Source: Clostridia bacterium (GTDB lineage: Bacteria > Bacillota > Clostridia > UMGS1840 > HGM11507). Taken from it: a stretch of 64,000 nucleotides of DNA. The position numbers were made by a program, and so were the translations under genes. The notes beneath the pieces were generated by a model. It was given only the letters and a program-made list of their open reading frames with translations. It was not told where the DNA came from and did not search any database. The stretch is taken from NCBI GenBank assembly GCA_017414505.1, contig JAFQLQ010000022.1, positions 1 through 64,000 on the forward strand. Direction: 5' to 3'. This document shows positions 25,438 to 34,813 of the stretch, piece after piece; positions within the stretch are counted from its first letter, which is position 1, and every line of letters starts with the position of its first letter.

Positions 25438-26907
25438 CTATTTGTATGGAAAAGATAATTGAAAGGTTGTGTGGGAATCCACCACGCTTTTAACATCTAT
25501 ATTTCCGCCGTAAAGATTCATTATGTTTTCTACATAATTAAGTCCCATTCCCCAGTTTTTAGCGCTTTTCTTTGAAGAACTGAGCGGCGAGAAAATATCA
25601 TTTATTTCATTTTTCGGTATACCGCAGCCGTTGTCTGTTATATCTATATAGACATACGGAAGCTCTATGTTGACACTTACCTGTATTTTGCCGTCGGTAT
25701 TTCCTTTGTGTGCAATGGCTTCGATGCAATTCTGAAAAAGATTGATAAAGCATTCTGTAATATGCGTTGGATCAAGCTTTAAAATTACAATGTCAAAAGC
25801 ATATTTTCTTTCTATAGCTATTCCGTTAAAATTAATGGACTGAATTGCGGTTTCAATGCATTTAATTATGTCCGTATCCTTTGTCTGGGGTGAAACATCA
25901 TTAATAAGGTCAATAATTTTCGAGATGTGATTTAACCCGTTCGATGCAATGGACTGAATATCATTAAGGTTGCTTATTAAAATCTGAGGATTCAGTTCTT
26001 TTAAATCTATTGCCTGTTCCGCAAGCTTTTCCACCGTTACAAGAATGTTTTTGTTGCTGTGAAGAATCATACGAAGATTGTGGTTCAGTTTTTTGGAATT
26101 TCTGGCATATTTTTTCTTGGTTGTTATTTTGAAATATTCAAAAGGATTAAAGAATACCGACAAAATGAAAATTATCGAAAACAAAAGCAATGTTGACGGA
26201 ATCATTCCAAATGAAAAGTCGGTAGAAAACATTCTGCGCGGAAATTTTAACAAATCCATATTCCAGGGTGCAAAAGCAGAATGAATTGAAACTAAATAGT
26301 AGTACAGCAAAAACACTACAATGGTGAACTGTGCGGTAATTGTTGTTATAAGACGGCGTTTGTTGATATACGCTTTTGAGCGGAAATAATCTCTCAAAAA
26401 TATCAGAAGCGGTAAAATAAGATGGATTATGAATATACCGCAGGAATACCAGTTGCACAGTTTTTCAAGAGTTGTATAAAACGAAACGGGCGTAGTGGGT
26501 GTAAAACTGTGTATTCCGTAAAACAGATATTCCGTAAAATCGGGCGATGTTACAACAAGAAAAAGAATAATTGTTATTACCGATGCAACCGGAAGAGCTT
26601 TTTTTATATTTGAAACCAGCACAACTGTATAAGTCATACTGAACATAATTATAGCCATACCGAGGTTGTATATGTAAGATACAACATTCATTTTAATATG
26701 AAGATTTGAAAAAATGAAATATAAGAAGTTGTCAATATCGTTATAGTACATATATACCGAAAATTTAATGGAGAATAAAATAGAGGCAATCATAACAATA
26801 AATATTCCGGTAAAGCTGATTATAAAACCGCGGAAAAGTTTACTGTTAAAGTGAAACAGCGAACTTATCAGGGCAAAAACTATAAGTAGTATCAGAGAAA
26901 TAAACAT
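25438..26907 (-). CDS. Membrane sensor histidine kinase
   Basis: The protein has 489 residues from the ATG at 26907, preceded by AAAGG. Earlier in-frame starts at 26949 and 27006 lie at or upstream of the promoter's -10 box and cannot be used. About eight membrane helices span residues 1-255. The phosphoacceptor is His283 in LRMILHSNKN, followed by an ATPase domain with NCIEAIAHKG (N box), DITDNGCGIP (G1) and GMGLNYVENIM (G2). The long polytopic sensor with no periplasmic domain suggests that it reads a membrane-embedded or transport-linked signal. It pairs with the response regulator downstream. Confidence 0.88.
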   Translation of the reverse strand: MFISLILLIVFALISSLFHFNSKLFRGFIISFTGIFIVMIASILFSIKFSVYMYYNDIDNFLYFIFSNLHIKMNVVSYIYNLGMAIIMFSMTYTVVLVSNIKKALPVASVITIILFLVVTSPDFTEYLFYGIHSFTPTTPVSFYTTLEKLCNWYSCGIFIIHLILPLLIFLRDYFRSKAYINKRRLITTITAQFTIVVFLLYYYLVSIHSAFAPWNMDLLKFPRRMFSTDFSFGMIPSTLLLFSIIFILSVFFNPFEYFKITTKKKYARNSKKLNHNLRMILHSNKNILVTVEKLAEQAIDLKELNPQILISNLNDIQSIASNGLNHISKIIDLINDVSPQTKDTDIIKCIETAIQSINFNGIAIERKYAFDIVILKLDPTHITECFINLFQNCIEAIAHKGNTDGKIQVSVNIELPYVYIDITDNGCGIPKNEINDIFSPLSSSKKSAKNWGMGLNYVENIMNLYGGNIDVKSVVDSHTTFQLSFPYK

Positions 26908-26947
26908 AATAACAGCCTTTCGGGTAAATTTGTTGTATCTTATTTTC

Positions 26948-26976
26948 ATTTTACGACAATAAACATTATTCGTCAA
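26948..26976 (-). promoter_or_regulatory. Promoter of the two-component operon
   Basis: On the minus strand, TTGACG (26971-26976) and TAAAAT (26948-26953) have a 17-bp spacer. The implied transcription start lies near 26940, which fixes the kinase start codon at 26907. Confidence 0.75.
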
Positions 26977-27018
26977 GTGGAAAAGAAATATTTGAAAAAA
27001 TTTCAATATCCGGCTGTG

Positions 27019-27047
27019 TTGACTTTGAATTTTTGGTATGCTACACT
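27019..27047 (+). promoter_or_regulatory. Promoter of the deacetylase and PL8 cluster
   Basis: TTGACT (27019-27024) and TACACT (27042-27047) have a 17-bp spacer, 28 bp before the ATG at 27076. It diverges from the two-component promoter. Confidence 0.65.
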
Positions 27048-27075
27048 TTAATTAACAACGAAAGGAGTGCTACTG

Positions 27076-27963
27076 ATGAGCATATTTTTAAGATTTCCCG
27101 GTGGTAAATTCAAGGCTCTTACGCTTAGCTATGATGATGCCGTAACCGCAGATATAAAACTGATAGAAATACTGAATAAATACGGTATAAAGGCAACTTT
27201 TAATATAAGCAGCTGCTTTTTTGCAAAAGATGATAACGGACATTATCTTTCAAGGGAAACGGCACTTAAGCTGTATTCTTTATACGGTCACGAACCTGCT
27301 ATACATACGGCAACCCATAGATTTATAACCGAATTGCCAACTGCAGTTGCAATGGATGAAGTTGTGAACGATAAAAAGGCTTTAGAAAAAATGTTCGGAA
27401 AAATAATAACCGGCGGAGCGTATCCGTTTGGCGATAACGATAATAAAATTGAAGAAATTATGCGTTATGCAGGGCTTAAATATTGCCGTGCACTTCAAAG
27501 ACGTTACTGTCATAATCTCGAAAAACCTATTCCACACAGATTTGATATGCCTGTTAACTGGTTAAGATGGTTGCCCTCCTGCCACCATAATGATCCACTG
27601 CTTATGGAAATGGCAAGACAATTTGTTGATATGAAGATTGATAAAAGCTTCAAGTGGGGCACAAAACCAAAGCTGTTTGCTCTTTGGGGACACAGCTACG
27701 AGTTTAATGATGATAATAACTGGGAGGTTATTGAAAAATTTGCTGAATTTATTGGCGGTAAAGACGATATCTGGTATGCCACGAATGGCGAAATATGTGA
27801 ATATGATGAATGTTTTAAGCGTCTTGAATTTTCAACCGACGGAAGCATAGTTAAAAATCCAACTTATCGCACAGTATGGGTTGCGGTGGATAACAATGAG
27901 TACAAAATAGAAGCGGGAGAAATAATCCGGGTGGAAAGAGATGAAGAATTTATCGGAGGATAA
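27076..27963 (+). CDS. NodB-type polysaccharide deacetylase, cytoplasmic
   Basis: The protein has 295 residues from the ATG at 27076, 8 bases after AAAGGAG; a GTG at 27067 overlaps the ribosome site. The NodB fold shows motif 1 TLSYDDAV with Asp20-Asp21 and the metal ligands His77 and His81 in HTATH. Family members de-N- or de-O-acetylate chitin, peptidoglycan or xylan oligomers. No signal peptide is present, so it would act on imported oligosaccharides. It leads the rightward cluster and ends 1 bp before the first lyase gene. Confidence 0.85.
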   Translation: MSIFLRFPGGKFKALTLSYDDAVTADIKLIEILNKYGIKATFNISSCFFAKDDNGHYLSRETALKLYSLYGHEPAIHTATHRFITELPTAVAMDEVVNDKKALEKMFGKIITGGAYPFGDNDNKIEEIMRYAGLKYCRALQRRYCHNLEKPIPHRFDMPVNWLRWLPSCHHNDPLLMEMARQFVDMKIDKSFKWGTKPKLFALWGHSYEFNDDNNWEVIEKFAEFIGGKDDIWYATNGEICEYDECFKRLEFSTDGSIVKNPTYRTVWVAVDNNEYKIEAGEIIRVERDEEFIGG

Positions 27964-27964
27964 A

Positions 27965-30900
27965 ATGAGAAAGAGAATTATATCAATATATCTTGCAGTC
28001 GGCATACTTATAATGTATATGCCGGTTTGTGCTGCAACAAACCGTAAAAATTTAACGGAAAGCTTTTCAATATCGGAAATGATAGTTCCAACAGTATATC
28101 ACTCCTGCCAGTCGGGAGAGGGACTTCGCAATACCGAGGGCGGTCCCGTTGTGTATTCTGCAAATGAGAGTGGATATGAGGGATATTACATTACAGCACC
28201 TGAACTTTCGGAGGACAAATTTTTAAATGCGTATAAATATATGTGTACTGGTGCAGTTGATGAGGCAGGCAACCGTATTGAAATGAAAACAAAATATATT
28301 GAACGTAATTCTTACTGGGTATATATGCCCTCAGACGGTCTTTTAAGGAACGGCGAAAGCCTTGATGTTGGCGATGGTATATATTTTTCCTTTTACTATC
28401 GCAGTGCTCCGGGCTTTATTTCGCCAACTGACGGAAAAACGTATACCGGTGAGGATGTTAGTTTCAAAACCTGCTTTGTACATAACTCGGGCTACGGTAC
28501 AACAAGCTTCAGTAATATTGAAACATTTAAGAATCCAACCATGATGGTTGCAGACGGAAAGTGGCATCGTGTTGAATTTATCGGTCAGGTAAACAGCGGT
28601 ATAATGGACAGAATAAATAATCTTAAAGAGGGAAAAATTCCGTTTCTTATTTGTTTCGAGGATTTGTCGAAGCAGTCTTTTATTGAAATGACGGGCTTTC
28701 GTATGGGAATACTGGATGTTAATCAGGAAAATTCCGATAACAGCTATAGCCGTATTTATACCGAAATGTCCTGGCATCTGTCTAAAAACAGTCTTGACAG
28801 TATTACAGTAAACGGTACGGAGCTTAATCTCATAAATGGAAAATCGAAATATACCGTAAAGAATACCTCGGATGAAGTGAGTATAAGCGGAAAATCAAAC
28901 AGCGGAGCGACATATGAAGTAATAAAAAATACCGGCAGTGAGTATGTTATAAAAGTAAAATCCGCAGGCTATGATTTTACAAAAAATGCCGGTGAAACTG
29001 TTACATATCAGGAAAAAGTTAACGCTTTGACGGGAGATTATTTCTCCTTGGGAACAAGACGAGCCTTTTCGGTTAAAAATTCCGATATGTATAAGGAGCA
29101 GTATACAATATATCTTAATGATAATATATTTTCTTCGCCATTAAGAGATTTTCCCGAAACTCCGATTTTTACGGGAAGTTCTGATGAATTTAAAAAAGAA
29201 GAATATCTGGAATGGCTAAGCGAGGGACTAAGCGAAAATATGGTTGAGGAGGTTCTTTGGGGAAATATTGCCTTTGTAAAGAACAACTCAAACTACTGGG
29301 TAAGCGATGAAAAATTTACTGCACCGCATAATGCGCTGATTTTTGAAAACGGTGAATATTATATTTTATCTCAGCTTGCGGATGAAATTTTCGGTGTCAA
29401 ATCAGAGGAGCTTTATATAATGCTTAATGAGGTAGTAAATGCGACCGACTACGAAATTTTTATTGATCCGAGAGGATTCGTTTTGTTTTCCCGTCATATG
29501 GAACAGAGTATTGATAAATCGCCTGTAAAACAGAATGATTTAGCCTACCGCCATTATAAAAGCTACTATGCCGTTACAATGGCAATAGGAGAAATAACCT
29601 GGAATAATATAACCCCCTCAGAGGAGGATTATACTGAATTTGAAACTAAGCGTGAAGAAATGATGCTTGTTTCACCTGATATTGCATCGTCTTACGGTGA
29701 ATTTATAACAAATCAGATTTCGACAGTTTCGGCACATATGGATTTGTTTGATGAAAACAACGAAAACCTGTTTACGGACAGTCCTTCGGTATCGGTAAAA
29801 TATTCCCGTATGCTTGAAATGGCAAAATGTTATAAAATGCTTGAAAATAACGGGAGAACTGATCTTGACTGCGAAAAACTTCTGCAAATGATTCTGGCGC
29901 TTTTAGAAAATCTTTATAATACTCATTTTTCAAAAAATGAAATGCTGGAGCCTGTTGAGAACTGGTTTGCAAATTTAATTACTTATCCCACAAAAACAGC
30001 CGACACACTTCTTCTTATAAGGGAAAAAATTTCACCTGAGCTTACCGAAAAATATGTAAATGCGTGGAATATAATTACTGCAGACCCTTGCATAACCAAA
30101 TTTCAGGTTCCGTATAAATACGATACGCATAATGTCTCGGCGGATTTATCAAATCCTTGCAGTAACTATACAAATCTGCTTTGGCGTTCTCATACTGTTA
30201 TTAAGCTTAATGCACTTATACGAAATTCCGAAAGAATAAACAGAACTCTTAAATATCTAAGCGGAATATTTGAATATACTTCGGGCAGTAAAAAATCAGA
30301 TGTTAATTTAATTAAAGACGGCTTTTATGAGGACGGAAGCTTTGTTTTTCATTCCTATTATGCGTATAATACCGGTTACGGAAAATCCTATACCGCCGAA
30401 CTGGCAGAGCTGTTGAGCGCAACTGTAAATACTGCCTTTGATGTAAAAAATATTTACGGATACGAAAATATTTATAATTTTATGACGGATAGCTGGATTC
30501 CTTTTATAACCGGCAATCAGGTTACAAAATTTGCTTCGGGAAGAGAGCTTCCCACACAGGCAACTCCGATGGTTACGGCAATGCTCATAATACTTTCTCA
30601 CGCACCCGAAAATGTTAAACAAAAGGCAGGAACAAAGCTTAAGGCTCATGTTTCTATGAACAGCTACAAAAAGCTTACTTCAAATCCCGGGAACTATTAT
30701 TCCTACATTTATCCAACCCTTCAGCAGGATATAAACGAAATGGTAAGCTATATCAATACTCTTCCCGATACTAAAGAAAATTACAGTAATGTATATTACA
30801 ATATGGACAGAGTAATTCACAAAAAGAATGATTACACCTTTATGCTTGCTATGTCTTCCGAACGTACCGATCGTTACGAGGCGATTCAGGAACACGGTTA

Positions 30901-32098
30901 TTCCGACTGGTATATAGGCGACGGTATGACCTGTTTTATAACCGATTCCCGTCAGTACCATATCGGATGGTGGTCGAGAGCAGATAAATATAAAATTCCC
31001 GGTACAACCGTTGACAGTACAGAGCGGAATCCCAACACAAGCAAATACGGAAATCACAATGCCGAAAATGAGTGGGCAGGCGGAGCTACCGACGGAAATA
31101 TAACCGTTGCAGGAATGATTCTGCCCGGAAATATTACGGATTCGGAGGTGAAGCTTACAGGTAAAAAGTCGTATTTTATGCTTGATAATGAAATCGTTTG
31201 TATGGGCAGTAATATAAAGGGCGGAAACTGTGAGGTTTATACAACGGTTGATAATTTATGGCTTAAAAGTACGCAGGATGAAGTTTTAACAAACGGCACT
31301 CCGCTTACAACGGAAACTGACAAAAAGGAATATTATGAAAATCCTGAATACATGTGGACAGATAACAGAGGTTATGTTTTTATGGGTGAAAATACCCTTT
31401 CCTGCGAGCGAGCGGTAAATAACAAGCGTTACACCGGTGCAGGCAAAACAAACAGTAGAAATACCGAACCGTTTTTACACATTCTTCTTGAGCATGGTGC
31501 TTCACCCGAAAATGCTTCTTACATATATGCGGTTTTGCCGAATGCAACTAAAGAAGAAACTGCAAATTACAGTAAAAATCCTGATTTTGAAGTGATTTCT
31601 GCAAGCAGTACGCTTCACGCAATAAAACTCACGCAAAGCGGAATTATGATGGCAAATATTTTTGAACCGACAACTATTTCGGGAATAAATTTTAATACCC
31701 CTTGCAGTGTAATTTTAAAGCCTTACGGAAACGGGTATAAAATTTATGTTTCCGATCCTACACATAAAAAGGATAACATTTCGGTTGAATTTAGCGATGA
31801 TAAAACTGTTTGCGGAGGCAAATTTACCGAAAACGGAATAAGTATTGATATTGAAAATCCGGGAAAAACTTATCAGCTTATTTACAGCGATTTTATGGAA
31901 GATAAGGGAAAAATTACCTCCCTTGGCGAAAAAACACCTCTTATTGCGGCATACCTTAACGATAAGCTTCTTGATGTGAGTAGTTCGGGTACTTTTATAA
32001 TGCCTGAAAAAGCTGATGAAATAAAGGCTTTTTACTGGAAATCCATTGATTCTTTAACACCCGAAAAAACCGCAGAAACACTCACTTTTCTGCCCTGA
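27965..32098 (+). CDS. Secreted PL8-family polysaccharide lyase with novel N-terminal domain
   Basis: The protein has 1377 residues from the ATG at 27965, just after CGGAGGA. A signal peptide (1-24) is followed by an unrecognised domain (about 28-320) shared with the next two genes. The PL8 catalytic alpha/alpha domain follows (about 404-870) and then beta-sandwich domains. PL8 hallmarks are His796 and Tyr805 in FHSYYAYNTGYGKSY (the H-x8-Y catalytic pair), an Asn-Trp-like SNYTNLLW, and the block YNMDRVIHKKNDYTFMLAMS followed by SDWYIGDGMTCF and YKIPGTTVD. PL8 enzymes cut hyaluronan, chondroitin or xanthan by beta-elimination next to uronic acid. It is longer than most PL8 enzymes (700-1000 residues) because of the added domain. 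Confidence 0.85.
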   Translation: MRKRIISIYLAVGILIMYMPVCAATNRKNLTESFSISEMIVPTVYHSCQSGEGLRNTEGGPVVYSANESGYEGYYITAPELSEDKFLNAYKYMCTGAVDEAGNRIEMKTKYIERNSYWVYMPSDGLLRNGESLDVGDGIYFSFYYRSAPGFISPTDGKTYTGEDVSFKTCFVHNSGYGTTSFSNIETFKNPTMMVADGKWHRVEFIGQVNSGIMDRINNLKEGKIPFLICFEDLSKQSFIEMTGFRMGILDVNQENSDNSYSRIYTEMSWHLSKNSLDSITVNGTELNLINGKSKYTVKNTSDEVSISGKSNSGATYEVIKNTGSEYVIKVKSAGYDFTKNAGETVTYQEKVNALTGDYFSLGTRRAFSVKNSDMYKEQYTIYLNDNIFSSPLRDFPETPIFTGSSDEFKKEEYLEWLSEGLSENMVEEVLWGNIAFVKNNSNYWVSDEKFTAPHNALIFENGEYYILSQLADEIFGVKSEELYIMLNEVVNATDYEIFIDPRGFVLFSRHMEQSIDKSPVKQNDLAYRHYKSYYAVTMAIGEITWNNITPSEEDYTEFETKREEMMLVSPDIASSYGEFITNQISTVSAHMDLFDENNENLFTDSPSVSVKYSRMLEMAKCYKMLENNGRTDLDCEKLLQMILALLENLYNTHFSKNEMLEPVENWFANLITYPTKTADTLLLIREKISPELTEKYVNAWNIITADPCITKFQVPYKYDTHNVSADLSNPCSNYTNLLWRSHTVIKLNALIRNSERINRTLKYLSGIFEYTSGSKKSDVNLIKDGFYEDGSFVFHSYYAYNTGYGKSYTAELAELLSATVNTAFDVKNIYGYENIYNFMTDSWIPFITGNQVTKFASGRELPTQATPMVTAMLIILSHAPENVKQKAGTKLKAHVSMNSYKKLTSNPGNYYSYIYPTLQQDINEMVSYINTLPDTKENYSNVYYNMDRVIHKKNDYTFMLAMSSERTDRYEAIQEHGYSDWYIGDGMTCFITDSRQYHIGWWSRADKYKIPGTTVDSTERNPNTSKYGNHNAENEWAGGATDGNITVAGMILPGNITDSEVKLTGKKSYFMLDNEIVCMGSNIKGGNCEVYTTVDNLWLKSTQDEVLTNGTPLTTETDKKEYYENPEYMWTDNRGYVFMGENTLSCERAVNNKRYTGAGKTNSRNTEPFLHILLEHGASPENASYIYAVLPNATKEETANYSKNPDFEVISASSTLHAIKLTQSGIMMANIFEPTTISGINFNTPCSVILKPYGNGYKIYVSDPTHKKDNISVEFSDDKTVCGGKFTENGISIDIENPGKTYQLIYSDFMEDKGKITSLGEKTPLIAAYLNDKLLDVSSSGTFIMPEKADEIKAFYWKSIDSLTPEKTAETLTFLP

Positions 32099-32120
32099 TA
32101 TAATATTTGAAAAAAATTCA

Positions 32121-32151
32121 ACTTCCCAAGAAGTGTGAAAATTGCTATAAT
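32121..32151 (+). promoter_or_regulatory. Extended -10 promoter with inverted repeat before the second secreted gene
   Basis: TGCTATAAT (32143-32151) is an extended -10 box with a weak TTCCCA at -35 (32123-32128). ACTTCCCAAGAAGT (32121-32134) is an inverted repeat covering the -35 region and is flanked by further partial symmetry. This suggests a regulated internal promoter. Confidence 0.55.
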
Positions 32152-32201
32152 AAAACCAACAAAAATATATAGCGTTATTCAAAATGAAAGGAAGTAATAA
32201 A

Positions 32202-34742
32202 ATGAAAAAACTAATTTCAATCCTATTGGTAGTAACTATGCTTTTTTTAAGCACGGTTATTGTACTGGCAGGAAAAGACGATATGACAAGTAAATTTTAT
32301 TTGTCAGATATCGGGTATCCTGCAGAGGTTACAAAATATGTAAACGGAGACAACTATAAATCTGTAAACGGCGGACCGGTAGTTTACGGGGAAGGTCATA
32401 CCGATAAGTACAATACAAGCGGTGGGCTTCTCACTTACGGATACTATCAGAGTCCCGTTGTACTTACAAACGATGTATTTTCGCAGGCTGTTCCGTATAT
32501 GTGCTACGGTGTGGAAAATTCAACAACTTACTCGAATAATAATAATCAGATAAGATTTGTTCTTGATTCACCTGCTGAAATTAAGGAAAATGACGGTATT
32601 TATATTTCGTTCTATTATCGTGCGGCAGATAGCTTTTACGGTGTAGGAGGTAAGGCTTCAACACCGTACACCGGCGTACAGTCTCAGATGGTACTGTATG
32701 CTCTGGATAACGCAAACCAGAATGTTCAGGTTATAAGTGATACTCAGGCATCAGGCGTGCTTAATTCTTCAAAGGTGACAATTGTTCCCGATAACACATG
32801 GCACAGACTTGATATGACAATTATGATGGATTCTGCAAATTATGCAAAGCTTTCCGATAAAACAAAATTTAATATGGCAATTAACTTAAATCAGATATTT
32901 GATGCATCATATATTGAATTTGCAGGGTTCCGTATGGGTGTTTTAAGACCTGAAGAAGCTATAACATATAATCAGATGCTTACAGAGGTTTCCTGGCATT
33001 TGCAGAAGAAGGTTCCCTCGGCTATAACTGTTAACGGAACAGCGCTCGATTTAGCAAGTGGAGCAACTGAATTTACGGTTCCCGGCAAAATGGATGAAGA
33101 ACCTGTTGTTGCCGTTTCAAGTGATGACGGCGTACAGTATGAAGTGGAAAAGCTTGCATATAACCGCTATAAGCTTACAACTTATGCAGGTGGTTATGAT
33201 GTGGTAAAAACGTTGGAAGAAAATGTAATGTTTCGTGAAAGATACAATAATGGTGCGTTTTCAGGAAACAACAATTATCCTAAATATTTAAACAGTGCTC
33301 TTGTAGGTGAAACCTACTACATCAACATTGATATAGAAGATAATTTTACAATGTATCCTCTTTCCACCGATTGGGATGCAGTTGCACACGGCTGCGATAA
33401 TTCCTTAAGAAACGTATGGGCTGAATATACAAGCTATGCGCGCAGTCCCGAAACCTGGGCAGACGATACCACATTCAAAAGCGGATACACAATGAAGCTT
33501 TTAAAGCCTGATGACGGAAGTAAGCCTACACAGACCTTTAATACAATGCAGGCTAAATTTGACTTGGGTGACGATACAATTGAAACAGGGGATATAGTTT
33601 ATTTCCATTTTTATATTAAGAGTGATACGTCAAATGTAAGATTTACACCTACTCTTCTTGGTAAGGATGCAAAAAACAGCACCCCTGCAACCGATGACAC
33701 AGCAGCTGTTAACGTAAATGTTAAAACATCTTGTCTTGCATATGGTCCTACAAAAATAATTAATGGAACTTATTTTAAAAATTCCAGTACAAATTATCCG
33801 TTAGTAAAAACAGATACATGGTTAAAATTCACCTGCTGGTACAGAGTAACAGAGGATTGCCGCATTGAGGATACTGTTTCACTTCCGATTTACTTCAATT
33901 GGTTTACTTCGGCTGATTATGCACCGGCAAATATTAAAATGGCAGATTTCAGCTGCGGTGTTTTAAGAAACTTCACACCTGTTACAACAGAACAGTATCT
34001 GAACGATCAGGTTAACACAGCTCTTACTGCAGCATTAACAGAAGCAATTAATGTTTATGATTTTAAAGTAGACGGAAAATCCTTTGAAACCGAAGGCGAA
34101 ACAACTGTTGTTTCTGAAGCTTCTGTTCCTGCTCCCGAAATCGGAATGACAGCATATCACGGTGCACTGCCCGTAAATATTACAAGAGAGCCTGCAGGTA
34201 ACAGTCTTCCTGCTGAATATACCGTAAAGGTTTATTCTCCTGCATACGATAAATCTCTTGCGGAAACTGCAACATTAAACGATGCTTATGGCTTTTATAA
34301 CAGACCTGTTACTGCTAATGATGATGGAACCTACACAAGAGAGAATAAGGATATTACAAATATAAAGAATTCCTCTCAGGTTAAAACCTATTCACTTATG
34401 GTTAGCAAGGCTGAAGATTATTCCGACTATGTATTTGAAATTGACGGTAAAAGAGTAACAGATTTCACAAACCTTAAGGGTTCAAATGCAACCTTTGGTG
34501 CACGCTTTGATAAATTTGACACCACAGGCTATAAAATGATTCTTGCCGCTTATGATGCAGATAAAAAGCTTGTAAGCGTTAATCCTGTTTCCTATACATA
34601 TTCCGATACGGATACCGACAGTTATGCTGAAGTATCGGCAGGAGCAAGCAAGGATGAAAATCTTACATTCAAGGTATTTGTATGGGATAACGAAGAGCCC
34701 TTAACCGACGTTATTAATATTGACAGCAACGGTATTAATTAA
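32202..34742 (+). CDS. Secreted multi-domain beta-sandwich protein, unrecognised
   Basis: The protein has 846 residues from the ATG at 32202; an ATG 18 bases earlier overlaps the AAAGGAAG site. A signal peptide (1-23) is followed by the N-terminal domain shared with the neighbouring PL8 lyase and the next gene, including NDGIYISFYYRA, NTWHRLDM and YNQMLTEVSWHLQKK. A second domain of the same style (about 385-615) contains GDIVYFHFYIKSDT and TWLKFTCWYRV. The last hundred residues form the domain ending FKVFVWDNEEPLTDV, also seen in two later genes. No catalytic motif was found. It is most simply a glycan-binding protein (inference). Confidence 0.7.
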   Translation: MKKLISILLVVTMLFLSTVIVLAGKDDMTSKFYLSDIGYPAEVTKYVNGDNYKSVNGGPVVYGEGHTDKYNTSGGLLTYGYYQSPVVLTNDVFSQAVPYMCYGVENSTTYSNNNNQIRFVLDSPAEIKENDGIYISFYYRAADSFYGVGGKASTPYTGVQSQMVLYALDNANQNVQVISDTQASGVLNSSKVTIVPDNTWHRLDMTIMMDSANYAKLSDKTKFNMAINLNQIFDASYIEFAGFRMGVLRPEEAITYNQMLTEVSWHLQKKVPSAITVNGTALDLASGATEFTVPGKMDEEPVVAVSSDDGVQYEVEKLAYNRYKLTTYAGGYDVVKTLEENVMFRERYNNGAFSGNNNYPKYLNSALVGETYYINIDIEDNFTMYPLSTDWDAVAHGCDNSLRNVWAEYTSYARSPETWADDTTFKSGYTMKLLKPDDGSKPTQTFNTMQAKFDLGDDTIETGDIVYFHFYIKSDTSNVRFTPTLLGKDAKNSTPATDDTAAVNVNVKTSCLAYGPTKIINGTYFKNSSTNYPLVKTDTWLKFTCWYRVTEDCRIEDTVSLPIYFNWFTSADYAPANIKMADFSCGVLRNFTPVTTEQYLNDQVNTALTAALTEAINVYDFKVDGKSFETEGETTVVSEASVPAPEIGMTAYHGALPVNITREPAGNSLPAEYTVKVYSPAYDKSLAETATLNDAYGFYNRPVTANDDGTYTRENKDITNIKNSSQVKTYSLMVSKAEDYSDYVFEIDGKRVTDFTNLKGSNATFGARFDKFDTTGYKMILAAYDADKKLVSVNPVSYTYSDTDTDSYAEVSAGASKDENLTFKVFVWDNEEPLTDVINIDSNGIN

Positions 34743-34758
34743 CAAAAACTCTTATTTA

Positions 34759-34791
34759 AGCTGCAAGGGGAATGAAATCCCCTTTGCGGCT
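34759..34791 (+). terminator. Intercistronic stem-loop
   Basis: AGCTGCAAGGGG (34759-34770) pairs, with one bulge and one wobble, with CCCCTTTGCGGCT (34779-34791). It is not followed by a T-run, so it may be an mRNA-stabilising or processing hairpin rather than a full terminator. Confidence 0.55.
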
Positions 34792-34813
34792 CAATTGACT
34801 TATGGAGGCGACA

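Noticed and set aside
26908-27006. Longer versions of the sensor kinase from TTG or an upstream ATG
   Set aside because: The -10 and -35 boxes at 26948-26976 lie inside this stretch and only the ATG at 26907 has a ribosome site.
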